Source: Glandiceps talaboti
Lineage: Eukaryota; Hemichordata; Enteropneusta; Spengelidae
Assembly: GCF_964340395.1 (NCBI RefSeq)
Contig: NC_135560.1
Span: forward strand, 20,251,675 to 20,315,674
Direction of reading: 5' to 3'
DNA length: 64,000 nucleotides
Shown: positions 1-20,575 of the stretch, piece by piece
Layout of the letters: each line of letters opens with the position of its first letter
How positions within the stretch are numbered: position 1 is the stretch's first letter
The notes under the pieces: model-generated
Told to the model about the DNA's origin: nothing
What the model saw: the letters and a program-made list of their open reading frames with translations, nothing else
Databases searched by the model: none
Program-made: the position numbers and the translations under genes

Positions 1-215
1 AACATGAGATACCATCATCATTAATTGCACGTCACATGAGAAATTGTAATGGTTAATACATGAGAATGTCAGATTTCTGTCAAAGTAAAAAATTTCAATG
101 AATTGCAGTGGTGACATTTGAATATGAATCTAAGTATTCAAAATGTCTTTACTTTACTGTCTGATGTTGTTGTTATTTTGTCTAGAAAGCCACAGCCATT
201 GTTGTTTATACTTAC

Positions 216-3200
216 AGCTGTTGGAGGTCTTGGACATACAATGATATTATATAACTGAACAGAAAACCTGAAAAATAAACAAATGTAAATATGAGATAAT
301 ATGACGATACATGACCACATATGTAACCATGACAACTTGCACCAGTACATACTAGTGATATTTGCACTGCACTGCAATACAGAAAACACCATTGCATTTT
401 TATATCCATACATCAGTAGGAAATCACAAATTATGAATTTTACAGAAATTTTGGATAAACATATGTAATAATAACAGAACCTGTGGGTAGCATTGTCTCA
501 AAATTGTGATATTTCCAGCTGCACTTTCAATTGCAGAGAACACTGTATGCAATCTTTCTGATGGTTGAATTTTAAGAACAAAAATAACAAAAAGGACAAA
601 ATTTGAAATTATTTTCTTTGCATATTGTGGCTAAATTATTGTTTTTATGTCGCTGAAAATCAAAGTTCTAAATTTCTATCGACATGACTTCCTTTGCACA
701 TTTTCAATGAGTAGATGTAAATGTCCATAGATCTATCAGATTAAATGAAGGTGTGACTATAAATAATACAAGTATTTAGCATGTAATAGAAATATAATGT
801 GAAATACTTCCAAGTTCCATATTCAAGTACTTACCACAAGCCAGCATACAGGAAACCAAGTGTTGAACCAATTAACTTGAAAGGTGTAGCAAGACAAATA
901 AACAAAGGGTAATAATTAAGACCAATTTCCGCAACTGACAGTAAACTGATGAAAACTGTGAAACAGAAAACAATCATGTATTAGATAAATTTCATTTGTT
1001 AAAGTCTGGCAGAAGATTTTAGATTGACTTTTGTACCTACATTCTACATCATGGTGTACTTACAAACACTTGTCAACAACTTGGCCTGCACAGGGAAAGG
1101 AAAGCACAATTCAGTTCAGCTAAAAATGACTGGATGAAAGTGTTCATGCTCTTGTTTGTGTTGTAACAATGCACTGAAAGAAGTTGTAACAGATCAATTA
1201 ACTGAGTTGTAATAACTCAATGAGAGAATTTGTAACTGATCACACAGTCTAACCTATCAGTTACTCACTGCTGTCACAAATTCATAATAATGGACTTTTG
1301 AAATCTGAATTGGATCAAATACAGATTGTTGATAGAATGGTGTACATGTACTTACCTTTAGCCCAAAGGTGATCTACAGTAGAAACAAAGTAGGCTGAGT
1401 ATGTACCCCAAAACAGCGCCACCAACATACTGGTTGTTGCACCAAATGCTACAGCAAATGACCACCTGTTGCTGTAGCTTTCCATAAAATTGACAGGGCT
1501 GTATGGTAGAAGAATTATGACACATATAAGGTGTAGAAATAGACACATGAAAGTGACAGGTCTATGGCTTTGACTACTTATGAAACCATGAGGCATGAAA
1601 TTGACAGGCCTATATGGTAGAAGACTTATGAAATAAATATCAATAATATGAGTTAAATTATGATAATTCAACCCAATTTTTTGGATTCAAAGTTTCATTC
1701 TTGTTCATTAGAATTCATGGTTATGGTTCATTCTAATACATTATTCATTAATACTATGTGAAATATTCATTATAGTACTGTGATGGCTGTATATTGTCTT
1801 TTTTTTTGCCCCTTTTGATTTCCTTCTCTCTTGTCAGTATATATCAGTAGAATATCTAAATTATCAAAATTACATTTTCTAATTTGAGAATTCTTGACTA
1901 ACTCTTCTCATTTCAATAACCACAGGGAAATTGTGATGAGCTCTTGTTTGTGACCCTAAATTCATTCTGTGACAGTTTCCAGGAATATCCCAGATCTAGA
2001 GTATGTCAATTTTTTAGTTGGACTTTCCCATGTGAAATTAATAATGAAGTACCACTAGCCATACAAACACTAAATATACTTACGATAGCATGCCAGGGCG
2101 ACCCCCTAACACTCTGACAAAATGTTTTCTTCTTTTAACAAGGCAGGAAAGAATCAATATAATTGTCACCTACAGAATAAATTGGAATCGATTAATGGGA
2201 TAACCTTTATTCATTTCTAGCATCATAGACAGTTTAGCTATTCATTTACAAGTAATGTGAATTTTTTTTCTTCTTGAAAATTTACTTCCTGGTCTAATTA
2301 TTAAAAGATAGGCAATCTCTGAAGATAAATCATTAAATACACCCTGTGACATCATAGTCTTATCACTACATATCTTACTCTTTGACTCTTAGTAATGAGG
2401 CCCCTTATGTTACTGCTATTTTTTCATCTTATCACTTCATCTCATTCCTTGACTCATAGTGACAAGGCCCCTCATGTTACTACTATTTTTCTTTGGTTGT
2501 TGCATCACAGTCCCTGTGGCTGGATAGAGAGACTGCTGAATGAAGACAAATTTGTGGGATAATATAAAAAATGTCATAGTGGGAATCGTCGTAGTAAACC
2601 ACAGCCTCTTTTACGACACCGTCCAAGACACACCATCAAGAATGCAGTGTAGTGGAAGGAATAACTGATCCATGTGTAATACATTTATCAGTGCATATTT
2701 TTTTCAAAGGGAGATTATTGTTTCTTGATGATTAGAATATGTTGAGGACATTTTAGTAGTAAACTGTTGGCTACAAGTAAATGGAAATTAACAGATGTAA
2801 CGTTACATGTAATTATAAGTAATGTAATATAATGATGCAGGCTAGTACACTTACAGAGGGAATAAGGCATATATGGACAAAAATATCCATACGAATTACA
2901 TCTTCTGTTCTGCATTTGCTGGCGTCTGAAGAATTACTAAAAGAAAAAGTAGAAGAAAATAGAAAATAGTATACAAAGCCTATATCATGAATAGTTATTC
3001 ATAATAAAAACTAGAAGAAGATTTGTTCAAATTGTCTATTTTTACATATAATAAGTGATTAATTGCATCACCTTTCTAATCATAGTACTACAACTAATCA
3101 ACATAAGGTGGATTATGACAAGAAAGTGAGCCTTTTTCCTAAAAACAAAATTGAAAATTAGTGTCACAATGATAGGAAATTCCATGGAAAAAATTAAATC

Positions 3201-4267
3201 CTTTCACAACAGATTTTTAGAATATTATAAGAAACAAAAGAAAAAACTATAGTCATAATCCAGGGATACATTCTCCAAATTTTACATCATACAGCAATGT
3301 ATATGATTGAATACTTTGAATTCAAATACATTGTCAGCTACTTTTAGACTGAAAACAGTTAAAACTATGTTTGTGTTGTTATTGGTAACCATTTCAAAGA
3401 GATTAACTGTGCTTCCTCAATTAAATTATCAATTCTATTTCTTATCTCTATAATTCTGGATTAGCTCTACCACAGACAAGAATATTCTTGTCTGTGTTTA
3501 GAGTAAATTGTTGCACAAAACGGCAAATGCTTAGCTCTTATGACCGGGATTGTGTGTGTTTCGAACAAGGATTGTGTATGTTTCAAACAAGAATTGTGTG
3601 TGTCTCAAACACCCAAATTCTAAGCTTTTATGACAAAGAGTGTAATATTTGACATGATTTTTGCCAGATGTTACCAACCATCCCGATTTATGTACTCTTG
3701 GTATGATTTCTAAAACAGGTGGATTGACCTCAGTTCCTACACTAAGATGCTATGTACAGAGCTTTCATAAGAAGTGTTAATATACAGAAAATTATGGACT
3801 GTATCCTTTATAATCAAGGAAGTGTTACTAATGCCAAGGTCTAGTCTGTAACTATATGGTCCATGTATATGTTAAAAATTAATATACATGTGTTATTGTT
3901 TAGATGTTGACGATAAGATCTTAATGTTGGTAGTTTGTAAAGTCCAACAGACCAAGATCAATAATCGTTCACATAGTGCGACCAAGTTATGTACAAACTA
4001 TGTGAACCCGGGTACGTATGTAGTTATTTCGTTGAATAAATCGTTCAATAATATAAACACAAATTCACACAATAAGAACGAGTATTAAACTTATAATAGA
4101 ATGGTGGAGGGAAACTGATTCTAACACACCGGACAACACTTCCGCAACGTTGTGGTACTTGCTCGTACTCCTGATGTCGAAATAACAAACATTTGAGAAT
4201 AGACAAAACCTCCTTACCTGTCACTGGCCACAACACCTTCCACACCAAATGATCGTGACGATTCCAT
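216..4267 (-). CDS. STRA6-like receptor for retinol uptake, N-terminal part (3' end outside window)
   Basis: Coding exons, in order of transcription: 4218-4267, 2855-2936, 2084-2169, 1356-1498, 835-955 and 216-267. All have GT-AG borders and phases that join cleanly into 178 codons. The protein starts MESSRSFGVEG, has an NSS glycosylation sequon, then four hydrophobic segments. Alignment from memory to human STRA6 is good: VKRRKHFVRVLGGRPGMLSP matches LVRRRQ...RGRPGLPSP, followed by PVNF against PVDF, then NYYPLF...LIGSTLGF against LYYPLA...LLGSTLSW. STRA6 is a plasma-membrane protein that takes up retinol from a carrier; STRA6-like relatives exist in invertebrates, where the ligand source is less clear. 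The start at 4267 has a strong context (A at -3, G at +4). An in-frame ATG at 4423 in weak context would add 52 residues. No further exon is visible below 216, so the C-terminal part lies outside the window. It is divergent with the LYSMD gene. Confidence 0.85.
1483..1634 (-). repeat. Triplicated splice-acceptor/exon-start segment in STRA6-like gene
   Basis: A segment of about 40 bp occurs three times, at about 1483-1522, 1545-1584 and 1595-1634. The first copy spans the real acceptor and the first codons (PVNFM) of exon 1356-1498. The two upstream copies are diverged and lie in the intron; translated in the same way they give PVTFM and PVNFM again. Each copy keeps a CAG-like acceptor environment. 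Confidence 0.7.
2358..2491. repeat. Two-copy direct repeat, about 69-bp period, in STRA6-like intron
   Basis: TCTTATCAC...TTGACTC followed by AGGCCCCTTATGTTACT recurs 69 bp later with scattered substitutions. It lies in the intron between exons 2855-2936 and 2084-2169. No coding or RNA signal is seen. Confidence 0.7.
3548..3613. repeat. Short tandem repeat, about 25-bp period, three copies
   Basis: Units of the form GATTGTGTGTGTTTCGAACAA repeat about 2.7 times in the first intron of the STRA6-like gene. Confidence 0.65.
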
Positions 4268-4423
4268 GATTTCGGAGAAGCAAGTAAGCACAAAACGCTG
4301 CTTAGTAAGTTCTCCAAATACGTTACACCCGTATGGAATATAGGTATGACGTATATCTGCTTCCTGATGGCGCATATAGAAACATAGGAATGCTGTGTGA
4401 TTATTATCGGTTAGCAATGTCAT

Positions 4424-5765
4424 CTGATTAAAGATAGAGATGGTACCACTGCCAAACGAATCTTACGTAATTATTAATGTAAGAAGTACGGTATCACACC
4501 AGGTAAATAGTAAAATATGAAGTATACCTCCACGACATTTAAAATGTTGTGTGATCATAAAACTATATTAAAATGTAAAAATACTCCATGTGAATCTGTT
4601 GAATTTTAACCAGATGGTCTATGGTTATACTAATAAACAAATATGAATATAGTATTACATTTGATTCGATCAAATGTCTGGCTTTATAACTCAAACCTGT
4701 AAAACCAAAACGTTCCTCATTTCATCAGCCCACGTTTGGTGTCTGTCAGTTTGTACTGATTACTATTAGCGCCCTCTTTTGGGCTACTTTGGTTTCCATC
4801 GTTTCAAAATAACCACAAAAGTGTGTGTACTACTACACCATGATTCAGGAGATGGAAAATTGGGGAACTGGAAAACACACATTCTGTTTCTGTGTAGATC
4901 TCGATATAGTAACCTGTCACAAATGGATATAAACTATTCAATACGTAGATAGAGGGATGGAGCAACCAACCAACCAACCAAATGTCACGGATTTATCTGA
5001 ATCTTTGCATTCAACTGTTGCAAACAAATTCAAACAAATGGAAATGAAACGTACTATACTCCAATAAGAAACGGTTTTCCTAATTCGATACGGCTACCCA
5101 AAAGGCTACGAAAGACAAGAAGACACAATACATTATACCTCTCGCCCTTTTTTGACATATTCTTAGCACTAACTAAACATTTACTTCATGAGCTGGCATA
5201 TGGTACAATATTGATTTCCCACTAAGATGAGTATCAAATTAAACCCAGCTAATCTTTTTTTTTTACAAGATTTTCAATCCATGGCAAAACGAGCCCATTA
5301 GTTAATCTCGACAGTCAACTTGAAAAAAAAGAGGAAAATATGGATTTTTTTTTGTATCAACACATAACCAGAAAAAGAAAAAGTTATGCCATTTCATCAG
5401 TTGGACATATACTACGAATGAAGGATAGCTTTGATTACATGTAAAACAGTAGTGAGTTTATATTTCGGAATTGGAAGAGTCGAGAAAAGATGATGAGCGC
5501 AATGATCTGGCCAATATTGATCTTTATTAATTGACGAGCGCCACCAACGGTAACTTGAATTTGGATTAGTGCGCACGCGTATACTGAACCGGAAGCAAAG
5601 AAGTTCTGTGGTGTACATGGTCTTGGATTTTCGTAGCAGATCGGCACACTGTGCTCAATTCAGTAAGGATACCGGTTAGCCACGTAAATATTACACCAAA
5701 CAAACAAAAAATTTCAAAATTTCGTTTGGTTTGGAACTAAAAACACCTGTATATGAAATCGTATT
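4424..5765. other. Divergent intergenic region between STRA6-like and LYSMD genes
   Basis: This 1.3-kb spacer must hold the promoters of both flanking genes, since they are transcribed away from each other. It is AT-rich with poly-T tracts near 5258 and 5345 and a short CCAA repeat near 4967. I see no TATA box clearly placed for either gene and no open reading frame of substance. Confidence 0.5.
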
Positions 5766-13446
<7,681 letters not shown>

Positions 13447-14103
13447 ACAGCATGAATGTATGTACATGTAGATGTAGTTTACCTGCCTTCCCATGATGCC
13501 AGCTGTTGAAAACAAGTCATACATCACATATTATTGGCCAGTCGGCAATACCACCCCAGTCTTGAGTGCTGTTTTTCCAAATTGTTGTTCTCTGATGGGA
13601 TGCTATGTCATGTCATTTCTTCTGCATCACAGCATATGATGATGGCTTAAATGGAATTAGTATTTCTTCAAATGTTATCCAAACTCTGAAAATAGAAAAA
13701 AGGTGCCAATCAAATCATGATAACACATGTTGAAATTTTCGAACAATGAAATATTGACAAATGCCTCTATTCTTCAGCTTAGCACATGTATTCCTTGATT
13801 GATCTTTTGGATAGATGCTTGGTACCAAGTGTGTCTAGTGGAAGACACTTTATACGATACTGTCTTCCATTATTTTATCCCAAATTTACAAAACATTGTA
13901 CGTGTGCTACTTTTACAAAAATTGTTTATCTCGCACCAAAATGATAAAGAAAACCTTAATAACCTTGTCATTCCTAGGGATAGATGTATAAAAACAACTT
14001 TTGTTGGGTATAAAGAAAGACCACATAGCAATGTCCTGTCTTTTTTATGATTCAAAGAAGTTATCACACAAATACTTTACATTTACCTATACTGAATTTG
14101 TAC

Positions 14104-14135
14104 GGTACCGGTTACCATGGTACCGGTTACCATGG
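14104..14135. repeat. Two-copy 16-bp palindromic repeat
   Basis: GGTACCGGTTACCATG is present twice in direct tandem. Because GGTACC, ACCGGT and CCATGG are each self-complementary, the block can form several alternative hairpins. Confidence 0.8.
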
Positions 14136-15059
14136 CGGATCTTCAGCATTTTACAAGGTTGAATGAAGTCAAAGATTAGAATACCACCTATAAAGCAAGC
14201 CAATCACACAAGTTATAATTAAGAGATTATACTGTTACCATGGAAGTCACTTTTGTCACCATGGAAACTACAGTGATGAAACCAATGATAGTTGTAAATG
14301 GCTGAGAGCAGTAAGAATGAAAGGCGTAATTGGTATAATGGTATCAATACAGAGGTATAAAGTTAGAAAAAATATATTTTATGTGTCTCTTCTAGCATAC
14401 ACCCTTCTTTTACTGACTTTGTTTTAACAATCAAAGATGTCTTGTACTTAGTGCAAATTCTACCAGAAATAACACTGTACTAAGTATGAATATGTGATAG
14501 TTTGGGGGACATATCATTGCAATCATGAATATGCAAGTAAGTGTCTAACTACAATATAGATTTAGCAAATTATGGTTTCTTTTAATGTTTTATTTAACAC
14601 ACATTTTTCTCTGTTTGACGTAAAATTCATCCAGTTCTCTCGTGTGAAAAGAAATTATCCGAGAATGTGTAAAGGATCATATTTTGAGATTGATGATGTA
14701 AAGTTGGACTACAAAACATTTGAAAGTATTATTATTATAATTGTTCTTATGGCAGCATTACAATTCCGTGAATGGTTTGACAAAATAATTTGTTAATCAA
14801 AATCTGACATCTCTTCAAATAACCATGAAATGTACATAGATTGAATATTATCACTCAACTTCATGTCATGGTGAGAACTCAAAATGTCAAAACTTTGTTA
14901 TAAATTTTTCAAGATTTGCTTAATAATATGGACTCATTTGGACTCATGTACACATTTAAACAGAAAATATAGGGTTTATTTTTCCAGACATTCTAGATCG
15001 GGATATTTTCAACAATGTGTGCTTCCACTGGGTCTGTGGAGCATGGAATATGAGTGGTT

Positions 15060-15722
15060 ATGCCACCCTATCAGTTGGCACTCACTAGTCTGTTAGATAC
15101 GACGTGTCATACCACACTATCAGTCAGTACTCACTAGTCTGTAAGATATGACATGTCATACCACACTATCAACCAACACTTTCTAGTCAGTAAGATATGA
15201 CGTGACATACCACCCTATCAACCAGCACTCACTAGTCTGTGAGATATGACGTGTCATACCACACTATCAACCAACACTTTCTAGTCAGTAAGATATGACG
15301 TGTCATACCACCCTATCAACCAGTACTCACTAGTCTGTGAGATACGACGTGTCATACCACACTATCAACCAACACTCACTAGTCTGTGAGATACGACGTG
15401 TCATACCACACTATCAACCAACACTTACTAGTCTGTGAGATACGACGTGTCATACCACACTATCAACCAACACTTACTAGTCTGTGAGATACGACGTGTC
15501 ATACCACACTATCAACCAACACTCACTAGTCTGTGAGATACGACGTGTCATACCACACTATCAACCAACACTCACTAGTCTGTGAGATACGACGTGTCAT
15601 ACCACACTATCAACCAACACTTACTAGTCTGTGAGATATGACATGTCATACCACACTATCAACCAACACTCACTAGTCTGTGAGATATGACATGTCATAC
15701 CACACTATCAACCAACACTCAC
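15060..15722. repeat. 49-bp satellite array, about 13 copies
   Basis: The unit contains CACTAGTCTGTGAGATACG, CGTGTCATACCACACT and ATCAACCAACA; anchor positions such as 15381 and 15430 give a period of exactly 49. Some units carry TATGACATGTCATA, a perfect 14-bp palindrome; others have the degenerate TACGACGTGTCATA. Central units are nearly identical and edge units are diverged, as expected for unequal exchange. The unit resembles an arm of the family A MITE. Confidence 0.93.
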
Positions 15723-18700
15723 TTCTGTAGTAAATGTAAACTATTGTCAACACTCTGCAACCAGTGCTGGTTGCAGCCAATCAACTACAGTTATATGGCA
15801 AAAGGTAATAAGATAAACATGATGTCGGACATTTTAAGCTAATTTAGAGCAGACCAATGACCACAGAAGGATACAACACATCTTACAGTATGTTTCCATG
15901 GTTATTTTGATGTGATGTCAACAAAAAACTTCTAATTTTGAAAAAAAGATCAAGAGATGTAATGGTGAAATGAGAACATTTATAATAAAACCTTAAAGTC
16001 ATTCTCATCGTCTAAATGCAATATTGACAAAAAGAGCATGGAAAGTTTTGTATAGCATGTTATCAAACATATTTCATGAAAAACAATGAGAATGATCATA
16101 ACACAAGTATTATTACTGTTGTGAAGAATATGACTTAGAACTATGAAAACAATATTCCTTGGTGCATGTAATGAATTTTAAATATTGTTAGTGCAAGTAA
16201 TATTTATCCCATCTCAGTATGATGTATTCAACTTGTTATAGAGATTGAGTATTTCAATATTTTATTTGAATTTATTAAAAAGGTTATCTGTCTTTTAGTT
16301 TGAAAACCTTCGAGAAGATGTGATGTTGACAGACCCTACATATATTATTATTTTGTGATTGCTTTACTATGTATTGAAGGAGACTGAAATGTAGTGTAGT
16401 ATCTTCTATTACATCCCTCAGTATAAAGATACACACATCAGTTTAAGAATGGAAATAACTGTATTGTCCTTAGTGTAAACCTGCAAAGTTATTTTGCTCA
16501 GGATCAGAAATACAAAGTAAAATCAAACGTCTGTCACTTTTAATACTGGGATTTCGAAAGCCAAATTATAGTACAATGTATGGGAAATTAATGTCAGTTT
16601 TGTCAGGCATCCTCCCTTCTGTTACCAGGGTTACCCAATTAAACTTAGCAAAAAAAAACATTGTGCATACTTGATGCATGCAAAGTGTAAGGTTGGACCA
16701 TGAAACTGCAATGATTTGAAATTCAGCACTGCTCTTCATATCGGACTCAATTTCATTATTTGCATGTTTCTAGAATGTCTATATTAGCAGTGCATGTTTC
16801 ACAGTGTGAGAGAGTATCCCATAATATTAACAAATGCAATATTTTCAGGTTCCATTAAAAAATTTGGTAGTTCAGAAAATGTTATATACTGATTTGAAAT
16901 TAATAGTGAAACTATAAGATATTTCATGAAGGACAGTTCTTTTTTCTTTATTTGCTGAGAAGTTTTTTTTTTACAGCTGATGTTTTTTCCCATCTTAAAA
17001 ACCATGCATAATACACAAGGGTATGTCTATCTATGTTTACTACTATGGGATTATCCCTCTATCACAGAGGTATCATGGTTGGATATAGAACTGATATTAA
17101 GACTTCATTGTAATTAAAAAGTGAAACAAATATGGCATAAAATACAGAATAATTTCATTAAAACCTGACAAATGAGATTTGTATCAAATCTATTTGTGGC
17201 AACTATAGAATATCATCGAAAAAACACAGGTATATGTATCCCATAATACTAATTTCTGTATGTACTGCACTCTTAGTATTTCATAATATATTTTAACTTT
17301 ACACAGAAACATGTCCTTACATCAATTTCTGTTATCTACACGAGCGTTATTTCAATATCTGTAATGTACACGACTGTTATTTCAATATTCTCATGAATAA
17401 GACTTGAATACGGGAACAGATATTATTTTTGTCAAGTCTGTTGTCTCCTCCCTCCTTATGAATTTATTTTACTATCATCTCATTGTGTAAGCAAAAGTGA
17501 TTCTGATTGACTTTGGGGACATATCCCTTTTTAGCACCCAAACAGAAACTTGCACTCACTATGTTACTTATGGTATCTACCATTCATGTGTACTGTATCT
17601 TACCGTGGTACATCTTGCTACAACTTTCCACTTAAAGCATCGACAACTTAGGGCTTGTGTAAGACAGGGTACTTGGACAATATAGATATGTAGGAAAGAT
17701 GTTTAGAATCATGTATACTTATTCTTGCACTTGTATTTCTATGTTTTACTTTTCAAAAAAAGTTATGATTTTTGTTTACTTCCCAGGAATATTTTCTGAA
17801 CTCAATACTAGTACATTATTTTCTTGTCTGGGAATACAACATGAAATGTCCTGTAGATATGCCAAAGTACTTCGCACTTTGCAAGGAATGGAAATAATTT
17901 GAGAACAGATTTATTTGTCTTAATCCTGATATAAATGACATGTGATAACAAATTTCTAGTCTCAAAGTGGATTATGGGTCTGACCTTTGACCTGAGTACA
18001 CTGATTACATTTACCAATAGTACATACAAGATGATTATTAGGTTTCAAGATCATGTGACCCAGAAATGGAGGGGATATAGCTATTGAGTTAGACTTGTGT
18101 TACCATAGTTACCGATACATACAAATCCCAGACTTTGATGTGTGTCATACACAAAAGTGGGAAAATTAGTCTTGCACACTGAAAATGAAAGATTCCAACG
18201 TGATGATAATCTAGTGTAAAAAAACAAGTATACAAAATTAGGTTATCTGAAAATGTATCATTTGTGTTTTTAAAACTGAAAGTTGACACTTTGACACTAT
18301 TTAAAGTTGTGTAAGTAAAACAAATAATGATATTTTAAAAGATTGACATTGTGTTGTATGGTGAAAACAAATCATGATGAGATAAAAGAAAGGATAAGAT
18401 AGTAGCCATGTCTTCATTGACGTATTTCTCCAGACAACTAGAACATGACATAGAAGGTATAAAACTAGAAGTCGTAAGAATCTATGGTGCAATAATGATT
18501 GCTTCCTATCACTAACCAACCCAGTATTTGTTAAGTGGCTTACTTACATATACCATTGAAAAAGGTTTAGTGAAAATATATCGGACAAAAAAAAGTTATC
18601 ATGTCAGTCTGTACTTCCAACAAATTTTTCAGTCTTAAATTTGCATATTTTGCTTCATTTGTCGTACAGTGGATCTGAGTGTTGCCATGGTAACAATCAA

Positions 18701-19233
18701 TTTTAATGACAGTGTAGCAGTGCAATTACTAACTAAGGATAATTGAAGTGTTTATTTTCATGACAGAGAGCCAAAACAAAAAACCTGTAATCAAGAAATC
18801 GTTACTGCTCATATTTATTGCTTCAGATTTTTTTGGGGGGAAATTGTGAATTTTTGACAGACGCAATGACAAGGTGTGTGGTTTTTGAATGTTTACATCT
18901 TTGATATGAGGCTGTTCACCTAGAATAAGTTTTGATATCAAAGATACCTCATGAATTACTGTGTAAAAAAAATATAAATATATGTATGGCATACACTATT
19001 ATTGAAATAAACTTGAGAATAAAGTCCAGATATGAATTTTAACCATTTAATTTAACATATTGTTGTGTATTCTTTATCAGTTGTCACAGGAGTAGAGGTG
19101 ATATATTGATGCTGTTTAATTATGAACTTCCAGTTGAGTTCAACACATTTGTAAAAATACTATGAACATATTTAACTGAGAAAAGTGCTCTATAACTTAT
19201 AAGCACAAGTTAATAACTTTGGCAGTGCTGTAA

Positions 19234-19287
<54 letters not shown>
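19234..19287. repeat. (TG)n microsatellite
   Basis: About 54 bp of uninterrupted TG dinucleotides in the spacer. Confidence 0.97.
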
Positions 19288-19289
<2 letters not shown>

Positions 19290-19747
19290 GGAAGTACACA
19301 TGACGAATATACAGGTGAATACACGATTCAGAAATGATGTCGAGTCAGATAAGTTATCGAGGAGCCAAATAAGTTGTTGAGGCGAGTCAAATAAGTTATC
19401 CATAATAATGTCCCTAATACTGTGCCATATAAGTAAGTACATGTACTAGTAAGTGTGTGCCTGTGTAACAAGGAAACTGCAAGGGAAAGCGATGTTATTC
19501 TCTCTGTATGAAAATTTTTATTTAAAAATGTCACAATACTACAAGAGTATAAAACTTTTATCGTTTCATATACTTTCTTATCTTGTTGATCAGTGAGTAA
19601 ATTATAATGCCAACTGAAGAAAAAATGGACACAAGAGAGACGGTCAATGGGGACATAGAGGCTAAAAATTTTGCACCATCATCCGACCGCAAGGTTAAGG
19701 GGGCGGGTTTCTCTCCGATGTAGTGCACGGTATGCACGGCCTCTGGT

Positions 19748-19822
19748 AGTCTGTAAGGTACGCCGTGACGGTGCGCCCTCAAACATCGGCCAACGCCTCG
19801 TCACGACGTATCTTACAGTCTC
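19748..19822. mobile_element. Foldback MITE, family A, copy 3 (shortened)
   Basis: The left arm AGTCTGTAAGGTACGCCGTG is followed by GCGCCCTC and ATCGGCCAACG; the right arm CGTCACGACGTATCTTACAG is its partial reverse complement. The right arm is shorter than in the other copies. It has the highest GC of the set and keeps the clearest arm sequence. Confidence 0.7.
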
Positions 19823-20341
19823 GGCCTCTTGACCTGTTATGGGTGCTCACAAAAGAACCAACGACAATAAACGTAACAGCCAAAAAGAAATCGAGCCCGT
19901 AACACTACATCGGCTTTTCCGGAAACGACTTTGTGCCGCCCTGTATCTTGTCGTCCGAACAGTGTCGGTGTAGTATTTTAGTTACGCAAAGCTGACGAAG
20001 ACTACTTTGACCAGATGGTACATAAATTCAACTAAATACTGTTGCGTGACCAAAAGCTGTCAAAGAGTAATATTGTCCTGCCAATAATTTTCGAAGCAGT
20101 GAGTAAAATTTTAATTTCGATTTATACAGAAAACATGGAGAAGGAACAGGTGTTACTCTTAGATTGTTGAAAGGAAAAGTGAAAACGTAGCTGCAATAGT
20201 TTTCCGCGGATTGCACTCATAATATGTATATATAATCTCGCGGTATTCCGGATTGCACTCATAATATAAAAAGATATTCCCCGAAACGATAAAAAATTCC
20301 GAATAAAAATTAACGCTACAACCATTGCAGCTACATGTACC

Positions 20342-20575
20342 CACAGGGGCGTGTAATATTTCATAGATTGTTGTTTTCTTATTGCTTAGAATGTCGTTTA
20401 CGTTTTCTTAGGAAAATATCGTACGAATCTTGCTGCTACAAATGTATCAATCTCTATACTACGAAGAAATGTCCCTTACAAGTTACATGTAGGAATATAT
20501 AGTAATCAAAAGGTTGTTATATTTAGTCTGTAGACCTGGAAAACAACAATCTATGAAATATTACACGCCCCTGTA
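20342..20575. mobile_element. hAT-like non-autonomous element (MITE), 234 bp
   Basis: The two ends are inverted repeats matching at about 36 of 37 positions (YACAGGGGCGTGTAATATTT onward, through TTGTTGTTTTC). The same 8 bp, CATGTACC, flanks both sides (20334-20341 and 20576-20583), fitting an 8-bp target duplication. CAGGGGCG-type ends with 8-bp duplications are typical of hAT transposons. There is no coding capacity. The almost perfect ends suggest a fairly recent insertion. Confidence 0.82.

Noticed and set aside
4268-4423. 52-residue N-terminal extension of the STRA6-like protein
   Set aside because: The upstream ATG has a weak context (C at -3, A at +4), and STRA6 proteins have short N-termini. 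It is retained only as an alternative start.
14572-14796. 74-codon frame after the LYSMD gene
   Set aside because: AT-rich, no motif, no acceptor or donor that would join it to the LYSMD exons, which already end at a stop.
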